From: CAWJPY01 sp963844865
GTDB taxonomy: Bacteria; Acidobacteriota; Thermoanaerobaculia; Thermoanaerobaculales; Sulfomarinibacteraceae
Direction: 5' to 3'
DNA: 64,000 nt
NCBI GenBank assembly: GCA_963844865.1
Contig: CAWJPY010000011.1
Location: 1 to 64,000 of the forward strand
Shown here one piece after another: positions 32,485-40,725 of the stretch (its first letter is position 1; each line of letters opens with the position of its first letter). Position numbers and translations under genes: made by a program. The notes under the pieces are model-generated. The model saw only the letters and a list, made by a program, of their open reading frames with translations. It was not told where the DNA came from and did no database searches.

Positions 32485-34293
32485 ATGGTCGAGCACCCGC
32501 TCCTCGTCAGGGCAAGACAGGCCCCCGAGCAGCCGGGCGTGTACCGGTTCCAGGACCGCACGGGACGGGACATCTACGTCGGCAAGGCGCGCGACCTCAG
32601 ACGCCGCGTGCTCTCCTACTTCTCCCGCTCGGACCTGCCGGAACGGACGCGAGCCATGCTCGAGCGGGCGCGCAAGCTGGACTTCACGGTCACCGCCAGC
32701 GAGGTCGAGGCGTTCATCCTCGAGAACACCCTCATCAAGCGTCTGCGGCCGCGCTTCAACGTCCTGCTGAGGGACGACAAGACGTACCCGTACCTGAAGC
32801 TCACCACCGGCGAGGAGTGGCCCCGTGTGGAGTTCGTGCGCCGGGTGGCCGAGGACGGCCACACCTACTTCGGGCCCTTCATGGGGCAGTACATGGCGCG
32901 CCGGCTCATGGACCTGGTGAGGACCCACTTCCAGGTCCGGACCTGCCACATCGACGTCGACGGCACCCTGCCGCGGCCGTGCCTCTACTACCACATGAAA
33001 GCCTGCCTCGGACCGTGCGTGGCGGGTCTCACGACCCATGAGGCCTATGCGGACGCGGTGGAGGAGGTGCGGCTCTTCCTTTCCGGTCGCCATCGGGAGC
33101 TCCTGCCTCGCCTGGAGCGGAGCATGTGGGCGGCCTCCGAGCGGGAGGACTTCGAGCTCGCCGCCCGGTACCGGGACCTGATCAACATCGTGGGCCGCCT
33201 GTCCGAGCAGCAGAACGTCGAGCTGCCGGGGCGCGGCGACGCCGACGTCTTCGCCGCGTACTCCGACGGCGCCAACGCCACCGTGTGCGTGCTCCCTTAT
33301 CGGCGAGGCAAGCTGGTGGACAAACGGGAGTTCCACTTCGAGGGGGTCGGCGACGTCGGCGTGAGCGAGCTGCTGACCACCTTCCTCGCCCAGTACTACG
33401 AGGCCAACCCTTCACTCCCCGGCGCGGTGGAGACGGCACAGCCCCTGGAGGAGGAGGAGAGGGAGCTGCTCGCCCACTACCTCTCCGACCGCCGGGGCCG
33501 CAAGGTGACGGTGGCCACCCCACAGCGGGGGCCGCGGGCACGGCGAACGGAGCTCGCCCAGGACAACGCCCGCACTGCCTTCGAGCTGCGGTTTCGGGCC
33601 GCCCTCAGCCAGGCCCAGCACCTGGAGCGCCGCCTCGGCGAAGCGCTGGGATTGCCGGGCCCGGTGCGTCACCTGGAGTGCTTCGACATCTCCCATGCCA
33701 GCGGCAAGGAGACCACCGCCTCGTGTGTGTTGTGGCAGGGAGGACGGATGGACAGGCGGGGCTACCGCACCTTCAACATCCGCGACGTGGAAGGGGTGGA
33801 CGACTTCAGCGCCATCGCCGAGGCGGTCCGCCGCCGCTACCGGCGGCAGCGCGACGAAGGCCGCGAGCTGCCGGACCTGGTCCTCATCGACGGCGGCGTG
33901 GGCCAGCTCAACGCCGCCATGGCGGCCCTGGCGACCCTGGACCTGGAGCTGCCCGTGGCCGCCATCGCCAAGCGGGAGGAGCTGGTGTGGTTGCCCGGCT
34001 CCTCCGAGCCCCTGCGCCTCGACCCCTCGGACCCCGCCCACCTGGTGCTGCGCCGGGCGCGAGACGAAGCCCACCGCTTCGCGGTCAGCCGCCACCGCCG
34101 TCGGCGGCGCACGCGGACCCTGGCCACCGAGCTGTTGAACATCCCCGGCGTCGGCGCCGGGCGTGCGGGCGCCCTGCTCAAGCGCTTCGGTTCGGTGCGC
34201 GGGGTCCAGCAGGCCAGCCGCGAGGAGCTGCAGAGCGCCCTCGGCCCCCGCCTCGGCGCTCACGTGTGGCAGCACCTCCACGCCGGGGAGTGA
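32485..34293 (+). CDS. uvrC: Excinuclease ABC subunit C
   Basis: The 602-residue dual endonuclease of nucleotide excision repair makes the 3' and 5' incisions with UvrA/UvrB. It has an N-terminal GIY-YIG domain (GVYRFQDRTGRDIYVGKARDLRRRV), a Cys cluster (CHIDVDGTLPRPCLYYHMKACLGPC), a UVR/UvrB-binding motif near 210-245, the RNase H-like 5' nuclease (LECFDISHASG, DLVLIDGGVGQ) and C-terminal helix-hairpin-helix pair (IPGVGAGRAGALLKRFGSVRGVQQAS). The usually conserved DGGKGQ reads DGGVGQ. TATACC lies eight bases before the ATG. Its stop overlaps a possible queE GTG. Confidence 0.96.
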   Translation: MVEHPLLVRARQAPEQPGVYRFQDRTGRDIYVGKARDLRRRVLSYFSRSDLPERTRAMLERARKLDFTVTASEVEAFILENTLIKRLRPRFNVLLRDDKTYPYLKLTTGEEWPRVEFVRRVAEDGHTYFGPFMGQYMARRLMDLVRTHFQVRTCHIDVDGTLPRPCLYYHMKACLGPCVAGLTTHEAYADAVEEVRLFLSGRHRELLPRLERSMWAASEREDFELAARYRDLINIVGRLSEQQNVELPGRGDADVFAAYSDGANATVCVLPYRRGKLVDKREFHFEGVGDVGVSELLTTFLAQYYEANPSLPGAVETAQPLEEEERELLAHYLSDRRGRKVTVATPQRGPRARRTELAQDNARTAFELRFRAALSQAQHLERRLGEALGLPGPVRHLECFDISHASGKETTASCVLWQGGRMDRRGYRTFNIRDVEGVDDFSAIAEAVRRRYRRQRDEGRELPDLVLIDGGVGQLNAAMAALATLDLELPVAAIAKREELVWLPGSSEPLRLDPSDPAHLVLRRARDEAHRFAVSRHRRRRRTRTLATELLNIPGVGAGRAGALLKRFGSVRGVQQASREELQSALGPRLGAHVWQHLHAGE

Positions 34294-34295
34294 CC

Positions 34296-34973
34296 GTGTA
34301 CGTGGCCGAGACCTTCGTCAGCCTGCAGGGGGAGGGGATGCTGGTGGGCACGCCGTCCCACTTCATCCGCACCTCCGGGTGCAACCTGCGTTGCCGCTGG
34401 TGTGACACCCCGTACACCTCGTGGCTGCCGGAGGGCGAGAGGCGGAACGTGCCGGCCCTCGTGGCGGAGGCGGTCTCATCCGGGCTCGGGCACGTGGTGG
34501 TGACCGGTGGCGAGCCCCTGCTGCAGCGCGAGATAGGTGAGCTCACCCGCCGCCTGCGGGCTGCTGATCTGCACGTGACGGTGGAGACGGCCGGCACCCT
34601 CGCCTCCGACTTCGAGTGTGACCTGCTGTCGGTGTCACCGAAGACATCCAACTCCGACCCCCTGGGAGAGCGGCGAGCCGTCCATCGCCGGATCCGGGGC
34701 GACCGCGAGCCCCTGCGTGCTCTTCTGGCCCGCTGCGGCGAGCATCAGGTGAAGTTCGTGATCTCGGACGGCGATGACATGCCGGAGGTCCTTGCTCTCC
34801 TGGACGAGATCGGTCCGGTGTCCCCGGACCGCGTGCTCCTGATGCCCGAGGGGCGCTCGGCGCGAGAGGTGGCGGCGAAGGCACCGCTGGTGGCCGCCTT
34901 GTGCCTCCAGCACGGCTTTCGCTACACTCCGCGCCTGCACCTGGACCTCTTCGGGGGCGGCAGGGGGGTGTGA
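34296..34973 (+). CDS. queE: 7-carboxy-7-deazaguanine synthase
   Basis: The 225-residue radical-SAM enzyme converts 6-carboxytetrahydropterin to 7-carboxy-7-deazaguanine, the third step of queuosine/7-deazaguanine synthesis. The [4Fe-4S] motif C29-x3-C33-x2-C36 (CNLRCRWC) follows FVSLQGEGMLVGTPSHFIR. VVVTGGEPLLQ is the SAM-binding GGEP, and SVSPKTSNSDP is a QueE hallmark. The GTG at 34296 is chosen because GGGAG lies six bases before it; GTG 34290 overlaps the uvrC stop (GTGA). It is directly followed by queD. QueC and QueF are not in the window. Confidence 0.95.
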   Translation: MYVAETFVSLQGEGMLVGTPSHFIRTSGCNLRCRWCDTPYTSWLPEGERRNVPALVAEAVSSGLGHVVVTGGEPLLQREIGELTRRLRAADLHVTVETAGTLASDFECDLLSVSPKTSNSDPLGERRAVHRRIRGDREPLRALLARCGEHQVKFVISDGDDMPEVLALLDEIGPVSPDRVLLMPEGRSAREVAAKAPLVAALCLQHGFRYTPRLHLDLFGGGRGV

Positions 34974-34976
34974 AGA

Positions 34977-35447
34977 ATGGCCTACTACCGGATCGCCAAG
35001 ACCTTCGAGGTGGAGTACGGACACCGCCTGTCGAAGCATCCGGAGAAGTGCCGTTTCCCCCACGGCCACAGCCTGCGCATCGAGGTCGTGGCCCGGCGCA
35101 CCCGCCTCGACGACCACGACATGGTCTGTGACTACAAGGCCCTCAAGATGGTAGTGCGGGAGCTGGTGGGCCGCCTCGACCACGCCATGGCCCTCAACTC
35201 CTCGGACCGCGAGCTGGATGCGCTGCGCGCCATGGGTGGGCGGGTGCTCCTGTTCGAGGACCAGGACCCCACCACCGAGGTGCTGGCGCGCTGGCTGTAC
35301 CTAGGCGTCCAGGAACGGCTGGCCGCTGGGGGCTCGGTGGAGAGCCCCGGTGGAGCGCGCTACGAGCTCCCGGCCGACCTCGAGCTGGAGCGGGTGCGGG
35401 TGTGGGAGACGCGCACCTCGTGGGCGGAGTATGTGGGCGGTCCCTGA
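34977..35447 (+). CDS. queD: 6-carboxy-5,6,7,8-tetrahydropterin synthase
   Basis: The 156-residue QueD/PTPS-family enzyme converts dihydroneopterin triphosphate to 6-carboxytetrahydropterin, supplying QueE. Zinc ligands are the His in EYGHRLSKHPEKCRFPHGHS (one plus the HGH pair), with catalytic Cys in EKCRFPHGH; DYKALKMVVRELVGRLDHAMAL carries the family Asp/His. It is slightly longer than typical QueD (about 120-140) because of a loop around residues 100-125. It starts three bases after queE, so the two form one unit, probably with uvrC. Confidence 0.94.
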   Translation: MAYYRIAKTFEVEYGHRLSKHPEKCRFPHGHSLRIEVVARRTRLDDHDMVCDYKALKMVVRELVGRLDHAMALNSSDRELDALRAMGGRVLLFEDQDPTTEVLARWLYLGVQERLAAGGSVESPGGARYELPADLELERVRVWETRTSWAEYVGGP

Positions 35448-35759
35448 GGCGCACGACGCTGTGCCAACCGTCGACGGGTTCCATGTCCGCGCCCGCGCCC
35501 GCGTCCGAGGAACCATGACAGCAACGGCGACCGTGATCAGCGACGGCCCTCAGCGCCAGCCGGCGGCGCCAGCGACCGCGGTCCGTGACAGACATCAGCG
35601 ATCTTCGGTCGACGTCAGTGGTCATCCAACGGCGAGAGGTCGTGGGAGCACCAGAGAGGGTGCCCTGCGCGACACGCCGTTTTGTCGATGCCTTCCCCGC
35701 GGACATCGCGTTGGGAGAAGACTCCGTCCCGGTGGGCTGCACGCCACCCCGGCTCTGCC
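35448..35759. repeat. Non-coding spacer with repeat modules
   Basis: No gene is visible. 35482-35512 is CCGCGCCCGCGCCCGCGTCCGAGG (reverse of the GCGGACGCGG family). 35536-35625 holds GATCAGCGACGG...CAGTGGTCATCC (reverse of the CTGATCACTGA family). 35645-35670 (GGGAGCACCAGAGAGGGTGCCCTGCGC) is a truncated piece of the 195-bp repeat. Confidence 0.5.
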
Positions 35760-36830
35760 ATGACGAAAGGTGACCGGCGTCCCGCAGGCCTCCGTGACCA
35801 CCGTGACCAGGCCTTGGTCAGCGCGGACGAGGCGCGTCCCTGGCTGGACGATATTCCACGGCCCATCGCCCTGACCGGGGGCACGGGCTTCGTCGGCTCC
35901 CACCTCGTGGACACGCTGTGCGCGGCCGGGCTGACGCCGCGGGTGCTGGTGCGCGACGTCGCGGCGCCGCGCTGGATCGCCGGCCGGGCCGTGGACTGGG
36001 TGCCCGGGTCGCTGGCGGACCCGAAGGCGCTCGTACGGCTCGTCTCCGGGGCGGGTACGGTGCTCCACCTGGCGGGAGTGGTCCGAGCCACGACCCCCGC
36101 TGAGTTCGACCACGGCAACCGGGTCGGCACGGCCAACCTGGTGCAGGCCATCGAGCACCATGCCCCTCAGGCGCGGCTGGTGCATGTGTCCTCGCTGGCG
36201 GCGGTGGGACCGTCCGCCGATCCCAAGGGCGTGGAGCCGGGGGCCGAGCCGCATCCGATCTCTGCCTACGGTCGCTCCAAGGCGGCGGCGGAGGCCGAGG
36301 TCAAGGCCATCGGCGACGGCGGCTGGTGGACCGTCGTGCGACCACCGGCGATCTACGGCCCGCGCGACGTGGACGTGTATCAGTTCTTCAGGATGGCGGC
36401 CCGTGGCCTGGTCCTCATCCCGCGGGGCGATCGCTTCATCACCGTTGCGCATGTGGCCGACGTGGTGCGCGGGATTCTGGCCGCGGCGGTCTCGTCCCCT
36501 CATGGATCGTTCCATCTCGGCGAGCCGCAGCCCTACCAGCTGGCAGGCCTGGTGCGCGCCCTGGCCGACGCCGGAGAGGTCAGGACCCGGATCCTGAGCT
36601 TGCCCGCGGTCGCTGTTCGCGCGGCGGCCGCGGCCAGCGCCGCGCTGGCCGCCCTGGGCGTGGCGACCGGGCCCCTGACCCCTGACAAGGCGCGCGAGCT
36701 GCTGGCGCGGCACTGGACCGCGCACACCGAGGGCTCCCTGGCGGCGCTCAACCTGACCACGACGATGCCCTTCGCGGCCGGCGCCCGTGACGCCTGGGTT
36801 TGGTACCGGGGGCAGGGCTGGTTGGGTTAA
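35760..36830 (+). CDS. NAD(P)-dependent epimerase/dehydratase, candidate ceramide reductase (CerR-like)
   Basis: The 356-residue extended SDR has a nucleotide-binding motif TGGTGFVG (around residue 40) and catalytic Tyr170/Lys174 in AYGRSKAA. In the bacterial sphingolipid pathway characterised in Caulobacter, an enzyme of this superfamily (CerR) reduces 3-oxo-ceramide. The inference here comes from operon context: it is followed without gap by a serine-palmitoyltransferase-like gene (one base) and a GNAT acyltransferase of the bacterial ceramide synthase type. On sequence alone it could act on another 3-oxo lipid or sugar nucleotide. The start is set at the ATG beginning MTKGDRR; there is no strong Shine-Dalgarno. 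It is presumably cytoplasmic or peripheral on the inner membrane. Confidence 0.75.
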   Translation: MTKGDRRPAGLRDHRDQALVSADEARPWLDDIPRPIALTGGTGFVGSHLVDTLCAAGLTPRVLVRDVAAPRWIAGRAVDWVPGSLADPKALVRLVSGAGTVLHLAGVVRATTPAEFDHGNRVGTANLVQAIEHHAPQARLVHVSSLAAVGPSADPKGVEPGAEPHPISAYGRSKAAAEAEVKAIGDGGWWTVVRPPAIYGPRDVDVYQFFRMAARGLVLIPRGDRFITVAHVADVVRGILAAAVSSPHGSFHLGEPQPYQLAGLVRALADAGEVRTRILSLPAVAVRAAAAASAALAALGVATGPLTPDKARELLARHWTAHTEGSLAALNLTTTMPFAAGARDAWVWYRGQGWLG

Positions 36831-36831
36831 C

Positions 36832-38043
36832 ATGACACCCGGTCGTGGCGGAGGCCAATTGGACATCTTCAAGAAGTGCTTTGAGTGGAAGGACCCGGAC
36901 ACGGTGCGGGAGATGGGCCTCTACCCCTACTTCCGCATGATCGCCTCGGGCCAGGACCCGGTGGTCACCATGAACGGCGGTCGGGTGATCATGCTCGGCT
37001 CCAACAACTACCTCGGTCTGACCAATCATCCCGAGATCAAGAAGGCCGCCGCCAAGGCGTTGTCCGTGTACGGTACCGGCACCGCCGGATCGCGCTTTCT
37101 CAACGGCACCCTGGACATCCACGTGGAGCTGGAGGAGCGGCTGGCGCGGTTCATGAAGCGGGAGGCGGCGCTGACCTTCTCCACCGGCTTCCAGGTCAAT
37201 CTGGGCGCCATCGCCAGCCTGGTGGAGCGTCACGACGTGGTGGTGCTGGACAGCCTCGACCACGCCTGCATCCTGGACGGCGCCCGGCTCTCCTTCGGGA
37301 GGATGCTCAAGTATCAGCACAACGACATGGCCTCCCTCGAGGAGCGCCTGCGCACCATCGAGCCCGATCGCGGCACCATGATCGTGGTGGACGGGGTGTT
37401 CTCCATGGAGGGAGACCTGGCGGATCTTCCCGCCATCGTGGAGCTCAAGAAGCGCCACGGCGCCCGGCTCATGGTGGACGACGCCCACGGCGTGGGCGTG
37501 ATGGGCGAGCACGGCCGCGGCTCCGGCGAGCACTTCGGGCTCGAGGACGAGGTGGACCTGGTCATGGGCACCTTCTCCAAGTCGCTGGCGACGGTCGGGG
37601 GGTTCATCGCCGGCGACCATGCGGTCATCGAGTGGGTCAAGCACAAGGCACGTTCCCTGATCTTCTCCGCGGCGCCGCCACCGGCCTCGGTCGCATCGGT
37701 GATCAAGGCCCTGGAGATCATCGAGCGCGAGCCGGAACGGCGGGCCCAGCTCTGGGACAACACCCGCTACATGAAGCACGAGCTGCACACCCTCGGCTTC
37801 GACACCGGGCTGTCGGCGTCGCCGGTGATTCCTCTGGTGGTGGGAGACGACCTTGCCGCGTTTCGCATGACCATCCGCCTGCAGGAGGAGGGGGTGTTCG
37901 CGAACCCCGTGGTGTCGCCTGCGGTCCCTCCCGGCAGGGCGATGATCCGCACCTCGTACATGGCGACCCACACCCGCGAGCACCTGGATCGAGCCTTGGA
38001 TGCGATCGCCCGGGTCGGACGTGAGCTCGAGGTCATCCCATGA
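36832..38043 (+). CDS. spt: Serine palmitoyltransferase-like alpha-oxoamine synthase
   Basis: This PLP-dependent enzyme of about 403 residues condenses an amino acid with an acyl thioester. Neighbours and sequence point to serine + acyl-CoA/ACP to 3-oxosphinganine, the first step of sphingolipid synthesis. Key blocks are SNNYLGLTNHPEIK, GTGTAGSRFLNGTLDIHVELE, DSLDHACILDGARLS, VVDGVFSMEGDLADL, DDAHGVGVMGEHGRG and the PLP lysine in GTFSKSLATVGG (Lys250). AONS (biotin) and KBL (threonine) synthases share this fold, but the ...KCFEWKDPDTVREMGLYPYFR N-terminus is SPT-like. The ATG at 36832 is given; a TTG at 36859 with GGAGG four bases before it begins exactly where homologues start (LDIFKKC) and may be the real start. 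Confidence 0.85.
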   Translation: MTPGRGGGQLDIFKKCFEWKDPDTVREMGLYPYFRMIASGQDPVVTMNGGRVIMLGSNNYLGLTNHPEIKKAAAKALSVYGTGTAGSRFLNGTLDIHVELEERLARFMKREAALTFSTGFQVNLGAIASLVERHDVVVLDSLDHACILDGARLSFGRMLKYQHNDMASLEERLRTIEPDRGTMIVVDGVFSMEGDLADLPAIVELKKRHGARLMVDDAHGVGVMGEHGRGSGEHFGLEDEVDLVMGTFSKSLATVGGFIAGDHAVIEWVKHKARSLIFSAAPPPASVASVIKALEIIEREPERRAQLWDNTRYMKHELHTLGFDTGLSASPVIPLVVGDDLAAFRMTIRLQEEGVFANPVVSPAVPPGRAMIRTSYMATHTREHLDRALDAIARVGRELEVIP

Positions 38044-39173
38044 CGATCCGCCCGGTTCGCTCCAGGAGTCAGCGCGCCCAGTTCATCCGGCTGCCGTGGA
38101 AGCTGTACCGCAACGACCCCCTGTGGGTGCCGCCCCTCCGCTCCTCGGTGCGCGCCCTCCTGGACGTGAGGAAGCACCCCTTCTACGACGGCGGCCGGCG
38201 GGCCGAGGTGGAGCTCTTCGTGGCCTACGAGGGGCATGACCCCGTAGGTCGGGTGGCCGCAATCCTGAACCATGCCCACAACGAGGTGCATGAGGAGAAG
38301 GTGGCCTTCTTCGGCTTCTTCGAGGCCATCCAGCGGCCGGACGTGGCCCGTGCGCTCCTGGGCGCGGTGGAGAGCTGGGCGGCGGAGCGCGGCGCCACCG
38401 CGGTTCGAGGCCCGATGAACCCGTCCACCAACTACGAGTGCGGCATGCTGATCGAGGGCTTCACCCGGCCACCGGTGCTCATGATGACCTACAACCCTCC
38501 CTACTACCCACGCCTGGTGGAGGGGGCCGGGTACGGCAAGGCGAAAGACCTCCTGGCCTACATCTCGCCCGTGCACGGCGCAAGCCTCGATCGTCTCCGC
38601 CGCCTCGCCGACCGCACCCGGCGTCGCATGCCCGGTCTGGAGACCCGAGAGGCCGACCTCAAGCACTTCGCGAGCGAGGTGCGGCTGGTCCAGGAGATCT
38701 ACAACGCCGCATGGGAGCGGAACTGGGGCTTCGTGTCCATGTCCGACGGCGAGATCGAGTGGCTGGCCGACGAGCTCAAGTCGCTGGTCCACCCGGGCCT
38801 GACCCGGTTCGCCGAGGTCGACGGGGAGCCGGTCGGCTTCCTGCTCTGCGTGCCGGACTGGAACCCCGTGCTGGCGGAGCTGGACGGCTCACCCTTGCGC
38901 CACCCCCTGCGCACCCTCAAGCACGTGATCCACACCCGCCCGGAGTCCCTCGAGGGGCTGCGCCTCATCCTGCTGGGGATCAAGGCGGAGTTCCGCAACC
39001 GCGGGATCGAAGGGTTGCTGTTGCTGGAGGGGCTCGAGGTGGCGGTGGACGCCGGCTATCGGTGGTGCGAGTACTCCTGGATCCTGGAGGACAACGAGCT
39101 CACCAAGCGGTTGGTGCGACTGATGGACGGCGAGCTGTACAAGACGTATCGCATCTACGAGAAGGTGCTCTGA
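38040..39173 (+). CDS. GNAT-family N-acyltransferase, candidate bacterial ceramide synthase (bCerS/YghO-like)
   Basis: The 377-residue protein has the large GNAT-like layout of YghO-type acyltransferases: IRPVRSRSQRAQFIRLPWKLYRNDPLWVPPL at the start, GRVAAILNHAHNEVHEEKVAFFGFFEA, GPMNPSTNYECGMLIEGF...PPYYPRLVEGAGY, and a C-terminal GNAT core ending EYSWILEDNELTKRLV...YKTYRIYEKVL. Proteins of this family are the bacterial ceramide synthases, N-acylating 3-oxosphinganine in Caulobacter. The ATG overlaps the SPT stop (ATGA), so the two are translationally coupled. Together with the SDR gene this gives three of the known ceramide steps; the acyl carrier protein and its synthetase are not here. The function is by family and context, not proven. 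Confidence 0.82.
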   Translation: MTIRPVRSRSQRAQFIRLPWKLYRNDPLWVPPLRSSVRALLDVRKHPFYDGGRRAEVELFVAYEGHDPVGRVAAILNHAHNEVHEEKVAFFGFFEAIQRPDVARALLGAVESWAAERGATAVRGPMNPSTNYECGMLIEGFTRPPVLMMTYNPPYYPRLVEGAGYGKAKDLLAYISPVHGASLDRLRRLADRTRRRMPGLETREADLKHFASEVRLVQEIYNAAWERNWGFVSMSDGEIEWLADELKSLVHPGLTRFAEVDGEPVGFLLCVPDWNPVLAELDGSPLRHPLRTLKHVIHTRPESLEGLRLILLGIKAEFRNRGIEGLLLLEGLEVAVDAGYRWCEYSWILEDNELTKRLVRLMDGELYKTYRIYEKVL

Positions 39174-39396
39174 GCCCGGAAACCATCGCCAGCCTGCTCA
39201 CCGCTCGACAACTCCCGCACCCGGGTCTGTTCAACGGCGGGGGGCTTCGGGCGCACCTGAGAGGGTGCCCGGCACCAAGTCCGATCCCACCGAGACGCGG
39301 GACTGCCCGCTGCCACCGATCCCCCCCGCTGATCACTGACACTGATGGCTGCCGCTGATCGCTGCCTCCTCGTCGAGGCCGAGAGCGGGTGGAGCA
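39174..39396. repeat. Non-coding spacer with truncated repeats
   Basis: 39243-39276 (GGCTTCGGGCGCACCTGAGAGGGTGCCCGGCACC) matches the central part of the 195-bp repeat with the palindrome GGTGCCCGGCACC. 39300-39370 is the CTGATCACTGACACTGATGGCTGCC module. It is a convergent gene junction with no gene. Confidence 0.5.
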
Positions 39397-40428
39397 TCAG
39401 GAGCCGCAGAGGGGCTGAACCTCGCTGGTGACGCCGCCGGTGGCGCGCAGGAAGCGGCCGATGAGTGCCTTGACGAGGCGTTCCCTCTGGCGCTCGTCGG
39501 CCACATTCGGGGGCAGGGGGATCTGGGCCGCCGCCAGGGTCTGGTGGCCGCCGCCGTGCCCGCGCCGACCCGCCAGGTTGCGTGCGATCTTGCCGGCGTG
39601 GGGATCGCGGGCCGTGCTGCGCAGAGACAGGTGGATGGTGCCGTCGATGGTGCCGAGGCACATGGACCAGCGCACCTCCTCCACGCGGAGCAGGAGATCC
39701 GCGGCCTCGGCCACCATCTCCTGGGAGTCGAGCTGGCCGAGGTAGGAGACGATGCGGTCACCGTAGATGGTGGCGTTGGCGATGGCGACCCTGAGCTTGG
39801 AGAAGTAGCTGCGGGGCAGGGGGGCGGACACGATGCGCCCCAACATCTTGGCGTTGGCCAGCGGGTAGAGGGCCAGGAACGCTTCCACGTCCGCCTTGGT
39901 GGTCTCCCGACCCAGCTCCTGGGTGTCGGAACGGATGCCGTACACGAGGGCGGTGGCCAGGGGAGTGGGGATCTCGATCTCCGCCTCGTGGAGGTACTCG
40001 TACAGGATGCTGGAGGTGGCGCCGTAGCGGCTGCGGATGTCCGTGAAGCGAGCCGATCTGGTCTCGCGCCGGATGGGGTGGTGGTCGATCACCACGTCCA
40101 GGCGCACGGCGGCGTCGTACGCCACGTTGCCGGCGCCGGGCTGGGCGTCCACCATCCCCAGTCGATCGAAGCGATCCAGCTCCAGATCCTCCAGCGGGCG
40201 GGTGTTGAGGCTCAGGTAGCGGAGCAGCGCCTGGTTCTCGGCCCGTCCCACCGTGCCCGAGTAGGCCAGAGAGCAGGCGATGCCGTGGCGCTCGTTGGCG
40301 ATCTCGCGCAGCGCCGCCGCCGCGGCGATCGCGTCGGGATCGGGGCTGTCCTGCATCACGATGAGCATGCTCTTGGCGCCGTCGAGGACGGCCGACAGCT
40401 TCTCGAGGCGGGTCGCCGCCCGGGTCAT
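39397..40428 (-). CDS. nrnA: DHH/DHHA1 phosphoesterase, NrnA-like nano-RNase/pAp phosphatase
   Basis: The 343-residue DHH-family enzyme likely degrades 2-5-nt RNAs and/or 3'-phosphoadenosine 5'-phosphate. The N-terminal DHH domain has the metal motifs DSPDPDAIAAA, GMVDAQPG and DVVIDHHPIRRE. The C-terminal DHHA1 domain has the substrate-binding GGRRGHGGGHQTL-like segment (read as LAGRRGHGGGHQTLAAA). It could also hydrolyse linear dinucleotides such as pGpG, which would link to the c-di-GMP proteins in this window. GGGGGAGGT precedes the ATG at 40428; the longer upstream frame is noise. Confidence 0.88.
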   Translation of the reverse strand: MTRAATRLEKLSAVLDGAKSMLIVMQDSPDPDAIAAAAALREIANERHGIACSLAYSGTVGRAENQALLRYLSLNTRPLEDLELDRFDRLGMVDAQPGAGNVAYDAAVRLDVVIDHHPIRRETRSARFTDIRSRYGATSSILYEYLHEAEIEIPTPLATALVYGIRSDTQELGRETTKADVEAFLALYPLANAKMLGRIVSAPLPRSYFSKLRVAIANATIYGDRIVSYLGQLDSQEMVAEAADLLLRVEEVRWSMCLGTIDGTIHLSLRSTARDPHAGKIARNLAGRRGHGGGHQTLAAAQIPLPPNVADERQRERLVKALIGRFLRATGGVTSEVQPLCGS

Positions 40429-40725
40429 CGGGACTGACCTCCCCCGGGGGGCGTCGCGTGACGGGTGACAGGGATCATCTTCGAGCTCCAGGAGGGCGAG
40501 TATAGCGCTCCCGCCCGGTGGCACCGGGACCGAGGGGCCGCCGGGGTCGGCAGATGCAACCCGTCGGGCTCGGGCAAACCTTCCCGTGTCCCTGGCCCGG
40601 AATCCGCGGGAGGGGCTCGAGCTCCCGGCGGTGATACGCGATCCGGGCGTCGGGTGTGAAAGATCCTGCCCGCTGATTTCCCGGTACCATCGGGAAGGTG
40701 GGTGCACAGGTAGAATGAGCCCGTC
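40429..40725. promoter_or_regulatory. Divergent spacer with promoter-like -10 boxes
   Basis: No gene is seen. TATACT on the minus strand (40499-40504) may serve nrnA. TAGAAT on the plus strand (40711-40716) lies nine bases before the acylase GTG. The middle is GC-rich with no recognisable riboswitch. Confidence 0.35.

Noticed and set aside
34290..34292. GTG at the uvrC stop as queE start
   Set aside because: It gives a neat GTGA overlap but leaves no room for the GGGAG ribosome-binding site, which is correctly spaced for GTG 34296.
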